A DNA stretch of 64,000 nucleotides, from NCBI RefSeq assembly GCF_012910805.1, contig NZ_WTVK01000025.1:1-64000 (forward strand), read 5' to 3'. How positions within the stretch are numbered: position 1 is the first letter of the stretch; the number at the start of each line of letters is the position of its first letter. Origin of the DNA: Aromatoleum evansii. Lineage in GTDB: Bacteria > Pseudomonadota > Gammaproteobacteria > Burkholderiales > Rhodocyclaceae. The translations under genes were made by a program, and so were the position numbers. The notes beneath the pieces were generated by a model. It ran no database searches. It had not been told where the DNA came from and saw only the letters and a list, made by a program, of their open reading frames with translations. This document shows, in pieces, positions 26,878-35,588 of the stretch.

Positions 26878-27879
26878 ATGAAAACCCTCTACGCACTGAC
26901 CACCGCCGTCGGCATCGCCTTTTCGGGCCTCGCCGCCGCGCAGGATCCGATCGTCATCAAGTTCTCGCACGTCGCGGCCACGGATACACCGAAGGGGCAG
27001 GCAGCCGAATTCTTCAAGAAGCAGGCCGAAGAGCGCACGAAAGGCAGGGTGAAGGTCGAGGTCTATGCCAACAGCACGCTCTACAAGGACAAGGAAGAGC
27101 TCGAGGCGTTGCAGATGGGGTCGGTGCAGATGCTCGCGCCGGTCGCGGGGAAGTTCGGGCCTGCGGGGGTGAAGGAGTTCGAGGTGTTCGACCTGCCCTA
27201 CATGTTCCCGAGCGAGGCGGCGCTGCATCGCGTGACGCAGGGACCGGTCGGAGCGTCGCTGCTCAAGAAGCTGGAGGCGCGCGGCATGGTCGGTTTGTCG
27301 TACTGGGACGCGGGCTTTCGCGTACTGAGTTCCAACAAGCCGATCCGCACGCCGGACCAGGCGAAGGGGCAGAAGATCCGGATCAATTCGTCGAAGGTCA
27401 ATCAGTCGATCATGAAGTCGATCGGCGCGATCCCGCAGACGATGGCGTTCTCCGAGGTGTATCAGGCGCTTCAGACCGGCGTGGTCGATGGCGCGGACGG
27501 GAATTTGTCGAACCTGTACACGCAGAAGCAGCATGAAGTGCAGAAGTACGTGACCCTGACTTATCACACGTACAGCGGCTATGTGGTGGTCGTGAACAAG
27601 GGTTTCTGGGAAAAGCTGCCCGCGGACATCCGCAGCGAACTCGAGGCGGCGATGAAGGACACCACGGCCTACAACGCGAAGGTTGCCGCGGAGGACGACG
27701 CCAAGGCGCTGGCCGCCATCCGGTCCATCGGCAAGAGCGAAGTGCATACGCCGACGCCTGAGGAGCGCGCGGCCTGGATCAAGGCAATGGCTCCGGTGCA
27801 GGACGAGATGGCGAGCCGGATCGGCAAGGACGTCATCGACGCAGTGCGCAAGGAAACCGCAAAGGTCGCGAGCAACTGA
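26878..27879 (+). CDS. dctP: TRAP transporter substrate-binding protein (DctP type)
   Basis: 333 residues with a signal peptide (cleavage after GLAAA). KFSHVAATDTPKGQAAEFFKK is the typical start of mature DctP proteins. The carboxylate-clamping Arg is expected in WDAGFRVLSSNKPI, and the MAFSEVYQALQTGVVDG segment is the family signature. It captures an organic acid in the periplasm for the DctQM permease encoded next. Ligand is inferred to be a tri- or dicarboxylate such as aconitate, tricarballylate or itaconate. Confidence 0.93.
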   Translation: MKTLYALTTAVGIAFSGLAAAQDPIVIKFSHVAATDTPKGQAAEFFKKQAEERTKGRVKVEVYANSTLYKDKEELEALQMGSVQMLAPVAGKFGPAGVKEFEVFDLPYMFPSEAALHRVTQGPVGASLLKKLEARGMVGLSYWDAGFRVLSSNKPIRTPDQAKGQKIRINSSKVNQSIMKSIGAIPQTMAFSEVYQALQTGVVDGADGNLSNLYTQKQHEVQKYVTLTYHTYSGYVVVVNKGFWEKLPADIRSELEAAMKDTTAYNAKVAAEDDAKALAAIRSIGKSEVHTPTPEERAAWIKAMAPVQDEMASRIGKDVIDAVRKETAKVASN

Positions 27880-27895
27880 TCAGACGACACGGATC

Positions 27896-27944
27896 GGGCG
27901 GGCATGCCGATGGGGCGCTGCCCGAGGCCTGCGCTCGCCCGCCC
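27896..27944 (+). repeat. Intercistronic hairpin between dctP and dctQ
   Basis: GGGCGGGC (27896-27903) pairs exactly with GCCCGCCC (27937-27944). There is no T-run, so full termination is unlikely. Such structures in binding-protein transport operons often stabilise the upstream mRNA, giving more DctP than permease (inference). Confidence 0.45.
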
Positions 27945-27965
27945 AAGACCTTTCGGGAGATTTCG

Positions 27966-28673
27966 ATGAAGTTCCTAGATCACTTCGAGGAATGGCTCAT
28001 CACGTTGTTGATCGGCACGGCAACCGTCGTGACGTTCGTGGCCGTGATGCACCGCTACGCCTCGGGCTTTGCCATTCCCGGTCTGCAGGACTGGCTGCTG
28101 TCGATCAACCTGAGCTGGGCGCAGGAGCTGACCATCATCCTGTTCGTGTGGATGGCGAAGTTCGGTGCGGCCTACGGTGTTCGCACCGGCATTCACGTCG
28201 GCGTCGATGTGTTGATCAACCAGCTGCGGCCGCAACTGCGCGCGAAGCTCATCCTCTTCGGTCTGCTCGCCGGAGCGCTCTTCACCGGCATCGTCGCGAC
28301 GCTCGGCGGCGAGTTCGTGTGGGAGAACGGAGCCCATTACGCCTTCTACGAGATGGCCGGCCTGGCGCTCGACGACGTCCTGGAGGGGCCCACGACGCCC
28401 GATCTGGAGTGGCCGACATGGATCGTCTACAGCGCAATTCCGCTGGGCTCGAGCCTGATGTGTTTCCGCTTCCTGCAGGTCGCGCTGAGTTTCTGGCGCA
28501 CCGGCGATCTGCCGCATCACGACCACGGGCACGTCGATGGGTTGGAAGAAGCCGGCCCCGGCGCTGAATTCGACGGGTTTGCGCTCGAGGACAACCTGCA
28601 CCCGCACGATCTGAAGGATGGGGGCGAGGCACAGAAGCGTGCACGTGGCGACGTCGGAGGGAAAACGAAATGA
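27966..28673 (+). CDS. dctQ: TRAP transporter small membrane subunit (DctQ type)
   Basis: 235 residues with four hydrophobic helices; the WAQELTIILFVWMAKFGAAYGVR segment is typical. It is longer than most DctQ proteins because of a hydrophilic C-terminal tail of about 60 residues, rich in His, Asp and Gly (HHDHGHVDG near its start), whose role is unknown. The stop overlaps the dctM start (ATGA). Confidence 0.9.
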   Translation: MKFLDHFEEWLITLLIGTATVVTFVAVMHRYASGFAIPGLQDWLLSINLSWAQELTIILFVWMAKFGAAYGVRTGIHVGVDVLINQLRPQLRAKLILFGLLAGALFTGIVATLGGEFVWENGAHYAFYEMAGLALDDVLEGPTTPDLEWPTWIVYSAIPLGSSLMCFRFLQVALSFWRTGDLPHHDHGHVDGLEEAGPGAEFDGFALEDNLHPHDLKDGGEAQKRARGDVGGKTK

Positions 28674-29953
28674 ATGCGGCGATAATTTTCGGCCTCCTGC
28701 TGGCCCTCATGCTCACCGGCATGCCGATCTCGATCTCGCTCGGCCTGACCGTCCTGAGCTTCCTGTTCACGATGACGCAGGTGCCGCTGGAGTCGGTGGC
28801 GCTGAAGCTTTTTACCGGCATCGAGAAGTTCGAGATCATGGCCATCCCGTTCTTCATTGTGGCGGGCAACTTCCTCACGCACGGGGGGGTTGCGCGGCGC
28901 ATGATCAACTTCGCGACGGCGATGGTCGGGCACTGGCACGGCGGCCTCGGACTCGCAGGGGTGGTGGCGTGCGCCTTGTTCGCCGCGGTGTCGGGATCCT
29001 CCCCGGCCACGGTCGTTGCAATCGGCGCGATCCTGTTGCCGGCGATGGTGAAGGCGGGTTTTCCGAACAAGTTCGGTGCCGGTGTCATCACCACGTCGGG
29101 GGCGCTGGGCATCCTGATCCCGCCGTCGATCTGCATGGTGATGTACTCGGTTGCGACAAATACGTCGGTCGGCGCGCTTTTCATGGCGGGCGTGATTCCG
29201 GGAATCGCACTCGCGGGCGTGCTCGGCGGGGTCACCTGGTGGCGTGCGAAATCGAACAACTACCCGCGCCAGCCCAAGGCGAGTCTCGGTGAGCGCGTGC
29301 GCGCATTCCGCGAGTCGGTGTGGGGCCTGTTCCTGATCGTGCTGATCATGGGCGGGATCTACACGGGCATCTTTACCCCCACCGAGGCGGCGGCGATGAG
29401 CGCGGTCTACGCGTTCGTCGTTGCGATCTTCGTCTATAAGGACATGTCGCTGAAGGATGTGCCGAAGGTGCTGCTCAACTCGGCCAACATGTCCGCGATG
29501 CTGCTGTACATCATCACGAACGCCGTCTTGTTCTCCTTCATCATGACGAGCGAGAACATTCCGCAGGCGCTCTCGGAATGGATGCTGAGCCACGGTCTCG
29601 GCATGGTCGCCTTCCTGCTCGCGGTCAACGTGATCCTGCTGCTGGCCGGCAACTTCATGGAACCGTCGTCGATCGTGCTGATCTTTGCTCCGATCCTGTT
29701 TCCGGTGGCGGTCAAGCTGGGGATCGACCCGGTGCACTTCGGCATCATCATGGTGGTGAACATGGAAGTCGGCATGTGCCACCCGCCGGTGGGCCTGAAT
29801 CTCTACGTCGCCTCCGGCATTACCAAGATGGGCATCACCGAGCTGACCGTGGCCGTCTGGCCGTGGCTGCTGTCGATGCTCGGCTTCCTGGTAGTCGTGA
29901 CCTATTGGCCGGGCCTCTCGATCTGGCTGCCGAAGACCCTCGGAATGATGTGA
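28670..29953 (+). CDS. dctM: TRAP transporter large permease (DctM type)
   Basis: 427 residues, 12 or so hydrophobic segments, family start LLLALMLTGMPISISLGL. The conserved SGSSPATVVAIG and LGILIPPSICMVMY stretches are present, as is the C-terminal GMCHPPVGLNLYV. It forms the sodium-coupled translocation unit of the TRAP system with DctQ. Confidence 0.94.
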   Translation: MNAAIIFGLLLALMLTGMPISISLGLTVLSFLFTMTQVPLESVALKLFTGIEKFEIMAIPFFIVAGNFLTHGGVARRMINFATAMVGHWHGGLGLAGVVACALFAAVSGSSPATVVAIGAILLPAMVKAGFPNKFGAGVITTSGALGILIPPSICMVMYSVATNTSVGALFMAGVIPGIALAGVLGGVTWWRAKSNNYPRQPKASLGERVRAFRESVWGLFLIVLIMGGIYTGIFTPTEAAAMSAVYAFVVAIFVYKDMSLKDVPKVLLNSANMSAMLLYIITNAVLFSFIMTSENIPQALSEWMLSHGLGMVAFLLAVNVILLLAGNFMEPSSIVLIFAPILFPVAVKLGIDPVHFGIIMVVNMEVGMCHPPVGLNLYVASGITKMGITELTVAVWPWLLSMLGFLVVVTYWPGLSIWLPKTLGMM

Positions 29954-30025
29954 CGCCGCGCCCGGCCCCCGGGAAGGGAGGCCGGGTTGCGTCGCGGATT
30001 CCTCGTACCCCACGGAGAACCAAAC

Positions 30026-30871
30026 ATGAATCTCAAAGACTGGATCGGCCGCGCGGAGGAAGTCTCCGACGTCGCGACGGCAACCCCGTATGCCGCGCTG
30101 TCGGCCACCTTCGACCGCGAGGCGGTTCGTCCCCCGGTGGGCACCGCGCTGCCCGCACTGTGGCACTGGCTGTACTTTTTGCCGCTGCACAAGCAATCGG
30201 AAATCGGCCCCGACGGCCATGCCAAGCGCGGCGGTTTCTTGCCGCCGGTGCCTCTGCCGCGTCGCATGTGGGCCGGCAGCCAGTTCGAGTTCCACAAGCC
30301 CCTGCGCATCGGTGATGCAATGACGCGCACCTCGACGATCCACGACGTCACCGAGAAATCCGGCCGCACCGGCCCGCTGGTGTTCGTGAAGGTGCGCCAT
30401 GAGATCCGCAGAGGGGGCGAATCGGACGTCGCCCTCACCGAATTCCACGACATCGTCTATCGCGAAGCTGCAAAGCCTGACGACGTCGCCCCGCCGCCGA
30501 AGGCCGCTCCCGCGAGTTCGACCTGGGAAAATAAATGGGTGCCGGACGACGTACTGCTGTTCCGCTACTCGGCGCTGACTTTCAACGGCCACCGCATCCA
30601 TTACGACCGCAAGTACGTGACCGAGGTCGAGGGCTATCCGGGGCTGATCGTCCATGGTCCGATGATCGCGACGCTGCTGCTCGACCTGCTGCGCCACCAG
30701 ATGCCCGACGCGGAGGTCGTGCGCTACGAATTCCGAGCGATCCGCCCGGTGTTCGACATCAACCATTTCTTCGTCTGCGGCGAGCCGCAAGCGGACGGCA
30801 AGACGATCCGCCTGTGGGCGAAGGACCACGAAGGCTGGCTGACGATGGAAGCCACCGCGGTGATCAAGTGA
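30026..30871 (+). CDS. MaoC/FAS1-like hydratase; candidate itaconyl-CoA hydratase
   Basis: 281 residues from ATG 30026. The N-terminal half is a FAS1-like hotdog and the C-terminal half a second hotdog containing FNGHRIHYDRKYV, the hydratase-type Asn/His motif of mesaconyl-C4-CoA hydratase and HTD2 relatives. HGPMIATLLLDL follows. Pseudomonas itaconyl-CoA hydratase (Ich) belongs to this family and is encoded with a CoA-transferase, a CitE-like lyase and a TRAP system, exactly as here. It would hydrate itaconyl-CoA to citramalyl-CoA. Confidence 0.8.
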   Translation: MNLKDWIGRAEEVSDVATATPYAALSATFDREAVRPPVGTALPALWHWLYFLPLHKQSEIGPDGHAKRGGFLPPVPLPRRMWAGSQFEFHKPLRIGDAMTRTSTIHDVTEKSGRTGPLVFVKVRHEIRRGGESDVALTEFHDIVYREAAKPDDVAPPPKAAPASSTWENKWVPDDVLLFRYSALTFNGHRIHYDRKYVTEVEGYPGLIVHGPMIATLLLDLLRHQMPDAEVVRYEFRAIRPVFDINHFFVCGEPQADGKTIRLWAKDHEGWLTMEATAVIK

Positions 30872-30881
30872 GGAGCGCACG

Positions 30882-32063
30882 ATGAGACCCCTGGAAGGCA
30901 TTACCGTCATCACGCTCGAACACGCGATTGCCGCGCCGTTTGCGACGCGCCAGCTGGCCGATCTCGGCGCGCGCGTGATCAAGGTCGAGCGCCCCGGCGT
31001 AGGCGACTTCGCCCGCGGTTACGACGAGCGCGTGCGCGGCCTGGCATCGCATTTCGTATGGACCAACCGCTCGAAGGAGAGCCTGACGCTCGACGTCAAG
31101 CATCCCGAGGCGCAGGCGATCCTCAAGCGCCTGATCGTCGAGGAGGCCGACATCGTCGTGCAGAACCTGGCGCCCGGTGCCGCCGCGCGCCTGGGCTTGT
31201 CGTACCGCGAGCTCTCCGCGCTCAAGCCGGAGATCATCGTCTGCGACATCTCCGGTTACGGCTGCGACGGCCCGTATCGCGACAAGAAGGCCTACGACCT
31301 CCTGATCCAGAGCGAATCGGGTTTTCTCTCGGTGACCGGGACGGAAGCGGAGCCGTCGAAGGCGGGCCCGTCGATCGCCGACATCTCGGCCGGCATGTAC
31401 GCCTACAGCAACATCCTCGCGGCACTGCTGCAGCGGCAAAAGACCGGCCGAGGTCAGCACCTCGACATTTCGATGCTGGAGAGCCTCGTCGAGTGGATGA
31501 ACTATCCGCTCTACTACGCGTTCGACGGCGCCTCGCCGCCGCGCCGCACCGGAGCCTCGCACGCGACGATCTATCCCTATGGCCCATTTCCGGCCGGCGA
31601 TGGCAAGGTCGTCATGCTCGGTCTGCAGAACGAGCGCGAATGGGGGGCCTTCTGCGAGAAGGTGCTGCTGCAGCCCGGGCTCGCACGCGAAGAGCGCTTT
31701 TCGAGCAACTCCCGACGCAGCGCTGCCCGCGAGGAGTTGCGCGCGATCATCCTCGACGCGTTTGCAGCGCTGACCGCCGAGCAGGTCATTGCCCGCCTGG
31801 AAGAAGCCCAGATCGCCAATGCCCACGTGAATGACATGCACGCGGTGTGGGACCACCCGCAGCTCAAGGCGCGCGGGCGCTGGCGCGAGGTTGGCACCGC
31901 CGCTGGCGTCGTGCCCGCCTTGCTGCCACCGGGCTCCTGGGAAGAGGGCGAGCCGCGCATGGACCCCGTGCCCGCTCTCGGCGAGCACAGCGAGGCGATC
32001 CTCGCGGGACTCGGGTACGACACCGATCGCATCGCGGCCCTGCGCCGTGACGGCGTGATCTGA
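30882..32063 (+). CDS. CaiB/BaiF family III CoA-transferase; candidate itaconate CoA-transferase
   Basis: 393 residues. PLEGITVITLEHAIAAPFA and RVIKVERPGVGDFAR are the standard N-terminal family motifs. The catalytic Asp is expected at 139 in KKAYDLLIQSESG. These intertwined dimers move CoA between acids, often from succinyl-CoA. With the hydratase before it and the CitE-like lyase after it, itaconate activation (Ict role) is the best supported guess. Confidence 0.85.
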   Translation: MRPLEGITVITLEHAIAAPFATRQLADLGARVIKVERPGVGDFARGYDERVRGLASHFVWTNRSKESLTLDVKHPEAQAILKRLIVEEADIVVQNLAPGAAARLGLSYRELSALKPEIIVCDISGYGCDGPYRDKKAYDLLIQSESGFLSVTGTEAEPSKAGPSIADISAGMYAYSNILAALLQRQKTGRGQHLDISMLESLVEWMNYPLYYAFDGASPPRRTGASHATIYPYGPFPAGDGKVVMLGLQNEREWGAFCEKVLLQPGLAREERFSSNSRRSAAREELRAIILDAFAALTAEQVIARLEEAQIANAHVNDMHAVWDHPQLKARGRWREVGTAAGVVPALLPPGSWEEGEPRMDPVPALGEHSEAILAGLGYDTDRIAALRRDGVI

Positions 32064-32081
32064 GCGGCGGGAGTTCCGACC

Positions 32082-32903
32082 ATGCAGATGCCGATCACCT
32101 ATCTCTTCGTGCCGGGCAACCGACCGGAGCGTTTCGACAAGGCGCTGGCGGCCGGAGCCGGGGCAATCGTCCTGGATCTGGAGGATGCCGTCGCCACCGC
32201 GGATAAGTCCCTCGCACGGGATGCGATCGCGGACTGGTTCGCGGGCCGCGCGGGCGATGCCTCACGCATCGTCGTGCGCATCAACGACGCGCAGTCACCC
32301 TGCTTCGCGGACGATCTTGCGCTGCTCAAAGCCATCGGCGTCCGACAGGTCATGCTGCCGAAGACAGAATGGCGGGAGCAGGTTCGCCAGGTCATCGACG
32401 CCGTGTCGCCGGCGGTCGCGGTGTTGCCGCTGATCGAGACGGCGCGCGGCGTGCGCAACGTGGACGATATCGCCGCGACCGAGGGCGTGCTGCGGCTCGC
32501 GTTCGGCACGCTGGACTATGCGGTCGACCTCGATCTGTCGGGCGAGGAGGCCGGCCTCGCCTACGCTTCGGCCCGGATCGCGATCGCGTCGCGCTGCGCC
32601 GAGCTCGCCTCCCCGGTCGCAGGCGTGACGCCCGCAATCGACGACGAGGCGCGCATCCGTGCGGACTTCGCCTCCGCTCGCGCCTTCGGTTTCGGAGCGA
32701 AGCTGTGCATTCACCCCAGGCAGGTCGCTGTCATCCACGAAGCATGCCGCCCGTCCGCCGAGGAGCTGGCGTGGGCCGAGCGCGTGCTCGTGGCGGCGCA
32801 AACCTCCGAGGGCGCCGTGCAGCTCGACGGGCGGATGATCGACCGCCCGGTAGTGCTCAAGGCCCAGGCGATCGTATCCCGCAGCCGCTCCAGCCACGCC
32901 TAG
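32082..32903 (+). CDS. HpcH/HpaI (CitE-like) lyase; candidate citramalyl-CoA lyase
   Basis: 273 residues, TIM-barrel lyase of the CitE family. YLFVPGNRPERF (residues 6-17) binds the CoA part. VLDLEDAV (30-37) and LRLAFGTLDYAVDL carry acidic Mg2+-binding residues. KLCIHPRQV near residue 210 is the usual C-terminal signature. In the proposed pathway it splits citramalyl-CoA into acetyl-CoA and pyruvate (Ccl role). It sits 18 bp after the CoA-transferase gene. Confidence 0.85.
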   Translation: MQMPITYLFVPGNRPERFDKALAAGAGAIVLDLEDAVATADKSLARDAIADWFAGRAGDASRIVVRINDAQSPCFADDLALLKAIGVRQVMLPKTEWREQVRQVIDAVSPAVAVLPLIETARGVRNVDDIAATEGVLRLAFGTLDYAVDLDLSGEEAGLAYASARIAIASRCAELASPVAGVTPAIDDEARIRADFASARAFGFGAKLCIHPRQVAVIHEACRPSAEELAWAERVLVAAQTSEGAVQLDGRMIDRPVVLKAQAIVSRSRSSHA

Positions 32904-32955
32904 CGGACGAGCGACCCCAGCATTCCCACATTTCAAGCATTCAGGAGAACGTCCC

Positions 32956-34314
32956 ATGGGCGCGACCATCATCGATTCAAGCATCTTCGGCAACATCTTC
33001 AGCACCGACGCGATGCGTCAGGTCTGGTCCGACCGCAACCGGACCGCCAAATACCTGGAGATCGAGCGCGCACTCGCCGTTGTGCAGGGCCGGCTCGGCA
33101 TCATCCCGCGGGAAGCCGCCGACGAGATCGTCAAGAACTGCGACATCGACAAGATCGACATGGACAAGCTGCGCGCACAGACCGAGCGCATCGGCTATCC
33201 GGTGCTCGGCGTCGTCTCTCAGCTCAACGCGCTGTGCCGCGACAAGCTGGGCGAGTACTGCCACTGGGGCGCGACGACGCAGGACATCACGGACACGGCG
33301 ACCGTGCTGCAGATTCGCGAGGCCCTGGAACTTGTCGACGCAGACTTGCAGGGCATCTCCGCGGCCCTCGTGGAAATCTCTCGCCGCCATCGCGACACGC
33401 CGGTGATCGGCCGCAGTAACCTGCAGCAGGCGATTCCCGTGACGTTCGGCTTCAAGACCGCCGCGATCCTCGCAGGCATCGAGCGTCACCGCGAGCGCCT
33501 CGCGCAACTCCGGCCGCGCGTGCTGATGGGCGAGTTCGGTGGCGCCTGCGGCACGCTCGCGTCGATCGAGCAGGGCGCGATGGAGACCCAAGCGGGATTG
33601 ATGGCCGAGCTGGGCCTCGCGCAGCCGGACATCGCGTGGCACACGGTGCGAGACACGATCGCCGAGGTGGGCGCCTTCCTAGGCCTTGTCGGCGGTTCGC
33701 TCGGCAAGATCGCGATGGACGTCAAGCTGATGATGCAGCACGAGGTCGCCGAGGTATTCGAACCCTTCCACCCCGGCCGCGGTTCGAGCAGCACGATGCC
33801 GCAGAAGCGCAACCCGATCTCGAGCTGCTATATCCACGCGGCGGTGTCCGTCGTGCGCCAGCACGCTGCGGCCTTGATGGACGCGATGATCGCCGACCAC
33901 GAGCGCTCGACCGGGCCGTGGGAGATCGAGTGGATCGCGCTGCCCGAAGCCTTCTGCCTGCTCGCCGGTGCGCTGAAGCAGACGCGCTTCGTGCTGGAAG
34001 GCCTCGAAGTCGACGCAGCCAAGATGCGCGCGAACATCGACATCACCAACGGGCTCGTCATGTCCGAGGCGGTGATGATGGGCCTCGGCCCCTACATCGG
34101 CCGCGAGTATGCGCACGACCTGGTCTATGACCTGTGCCGCGAAGCGATCCGCACAAACCGGCCCCTGCTCGACATCCTTGCCGAGCATCCCGAGATCAAC
34201 GTACACCTCGACCGTGCCGCGCTCGCGCGCCTGTGCGATCCGGCGAACTACCTCGGACAGGCCGGCGTGATGGTCGACAAGGTGCTGCAGCGGGCGGCGG
34301 GAGCGATGCGATGA
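32956..34314 (+). CDS. Aspartase/fumarase-superfamily lyase, CMLE/adenylosuccinate-lyase like; candidate trans-aconitate decarboxylase
   Basis: 452 residues. The superfamily signature GSSSTMPQKRNP is at 276-287, with the catalytic loop serines. HWGATTQDITDT is at 103-114. The layout matches 3-carboxy-cis,cis-muconate cycloisomerases. Neither purine nor protocatechuate genes are nearby; it closes the TRAP-Ich-Ict-Ccl operon. The Ustilago enzyme Tad1, which decarboxylates trans-aconitate to itaconate, belongs to this superfamily, so that activity would link aconitate to the itaconate genes. This is inference; a hydrating or cycloisomerising lyase is equally allowed by sequence. Confidence 0.8.
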   Translation: MGATIIDSSIFGNIFSTDAMRQVWSDRNRTAKYLEIERALAVVQGRLGIIPREAADEIVKNCDIDKIDMDKLRAQTERIGYPVLGVVSQLNALCRDKLGEYCHWGATTQDITDTATVLQIREALELVDADLQGISAALVEISRRHRDTPVIGRSNLQQAIPVTFGFKTAAILAGIERHRERLAQLRPRVLMGEFGGACGTLASIEQGAMETQAGLMAELGLAQPDIAWHTVRDTIAEVGAFLGLVGGSLGKIAMDVKLMMQHEVAEVFEPFHPGRGSSSTMPQKRNPISSCYIHAAVSVVRQHAAALMDAMIADHERSTGPWEIEWIALPEAFCLLAGALKQTRFVLEGLEVDAAKMRANIDITNGLVMSEAVMMGLGPYIGREYAHDLVYDLCREAIRTNRPLLDILAEHPEINVHLDRAALARLCDPANYLGQAGVMVDKVLQRAAGAMR

Positions 34315-34475
34315 GCGACGCGATGCGGGCGACTCCCTTGCCGGAACGTAAGACTGAGCCTTTCCGCGCGTGGGAGCTTCCCGCCCGCGAGCCGGGTCCG
34401 GCAGGCAAACGCACGCCGGACGGATGCGAGGAGGCCGATGGGCTGGCAGCCGTCGCGGTGCTGAGCACGAACTAG
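34311..34475 (+). CDS. Possible small protein coupled to the lyase gene
   Basis: 54 codons starting MSDAMRATPLPERK, whose ATG overlaps the lyase stop (ATGA). Arg-, Pro- and Ala-rich with no motif. The overlap favours translation, but composition is close to random GC-rich sequence. Doubtful gene. Confidence 0.25.
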   Translation: MSDAMRATPLPERKTEPFRAWELPAREPGPAGKRTPDGCEEADGLAAVAVLSTN

Positions 34476-34526
34476 CGCTGCGGTGACCCGCGTTGCGCAG
34501 AGACGTCGCGAAAGGAGGGCTAAGGC

Positions 34527-35483
34527 ATGGAACTCAGACAGCTGCGCTATCTGGTGCGCACGATCGAGCTCGGCAGCATCAGCCAGGCCGCACTCGACCT
34601 CGGGATCGCTCAATCCGCGGTGAGCCTGCAGATCCAGCGCCTTGAAGGCGAACTCGCGACGCGGCTGCTGCAGCGTACGGCGACCGGGGTGATGCCGACT
34701 GATGCCGGCATCGCCTTCCTCGCCCATGCGCAGCTTGCCCTGCGCCATGCCAGGGAGGCGGCGACGGCCGCACAGCAATCACGTCTGTCGGGCATCGTCA
34801 GCGTCGGCCTGGCACCATCGACGTCCGGGGTGCTCGGCTTTCCTCTGATCGAGGCAATGCGGGAGCACTACCCGGACATCCGCATCCACCTCGTCGAAGG
34901 GATGTCCGGTCACCTTGGCCAGATGTTGAACGGCCGCGAACTCGATCTCGCCGTCCTGTTCGATACCGGGCCCACCAGCCGGTGCAGCGTTCAGCCCCTG
35001 CTGGAGGAGCGCCTGTTCTTCATATGCGGCGCCGACGTGCGCCCCACTACCCTGCCGACTCGCCTTGCCCACATGGCCGAAGTACCGCTCGTACTGCCGA
35101 CCCCGCGTCACGGTCTGCGCCGGGTCATCGACGCCGCGTTTCACGCACTGGGCATGCGTCCCGCAGTCATCGCCGAAGTCGATTCGCTCTACGTGCTCAT
35201 GGACATGGTGGCACGGGGCATGGCGGCGACCTTGCAGCCGTGGGCGGCACTCGCGCGCCAGTCGGATGCGGAGTCACGCTTGAGCTGGGCCGAGATCGTG
35301 GATGACGGGACTTCCCGCCGGAATCTCTTGTGCAGTCTCTCCGACGACGAGCTGTCACCGGCCGCGCTGGCGACGCGCGGCATGGTGATTCGCGTCGTGC
35401 GCCGGCTCGTCACCGAGGGCTGTTGGCGCGGCGTCGCGACCGGCCATCTCGATCCGAGATGGGGCGATATCGGCGCGGCTTAG
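34527..35483 (+). CDS. LysR-type regulator of the acid-catabolic island (second)
   Basis: 318 residues from ATG 34527, after AAAGGAGGG. The HTH segment is LGSISQAALDLGIAQSAVSLQIQRLE and a normal effector domain follows. It resembles nitrogen-assimilation-control/Cbl-like and TcuR-like LysR proteins only in general outline. It lies just upstream of, and on the same strand as, the tcuAB genes, so regulation of the tricarballylate part is likely. Confidence 0.88.
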   Translation: MELRQLRYLVRTIELGSISQAALDLGIAQSAVSLQIQRLEGELATRLLQRTATGVMPTDAGIAFLAHAQLALRHAREAATAAQQSRLSGIVSVGLAPSTSGVLGFPLIEAMREHYPDIRIHLVEGMSGHLGQMLNGRELDLAVLFDTGPTSRCSVQPLLEERLFFICGADVRPTTLPTRLAHMAEVPLVLPTPRHGLRRVIDAAFHALGMRPAVIAEVDSLYVLMDMVARGMAATLQPWAALARQSDAESRLSWAEIVDDGTSRRNLLCSLSDDELSPAALATRGMVIRVVRRLVTEGCWRGVATGHLDPRWGDIGAA

Positions 35484-35588
35484 GGCAAGGGGTGCGCCAG
35501 ACGCAATAGTGGAGCCGTCGACGTGCAGGGGGACCGCGGATTGCGGTGACCGCACGGCGAGGAACCAGCCCCGAATGGAGTTCAGGAC

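Noticed and set aside
28517-30982. Minus-strand open frame of over 800 codons across dctQ, dctM and the hydratase gene
   Set aside because: It spans several intact plus-strand genes and their junctions; the sequence is low in hydrophobic residues and without motif, so a shadow.
32956-34314. Calling the lyase purB (adenylosuccinate lyase) or pcaB
   Set aside because: The superfamily signature alone cannot separate these, and the neighbourhood contains neither purine nor protocatechuate genes.
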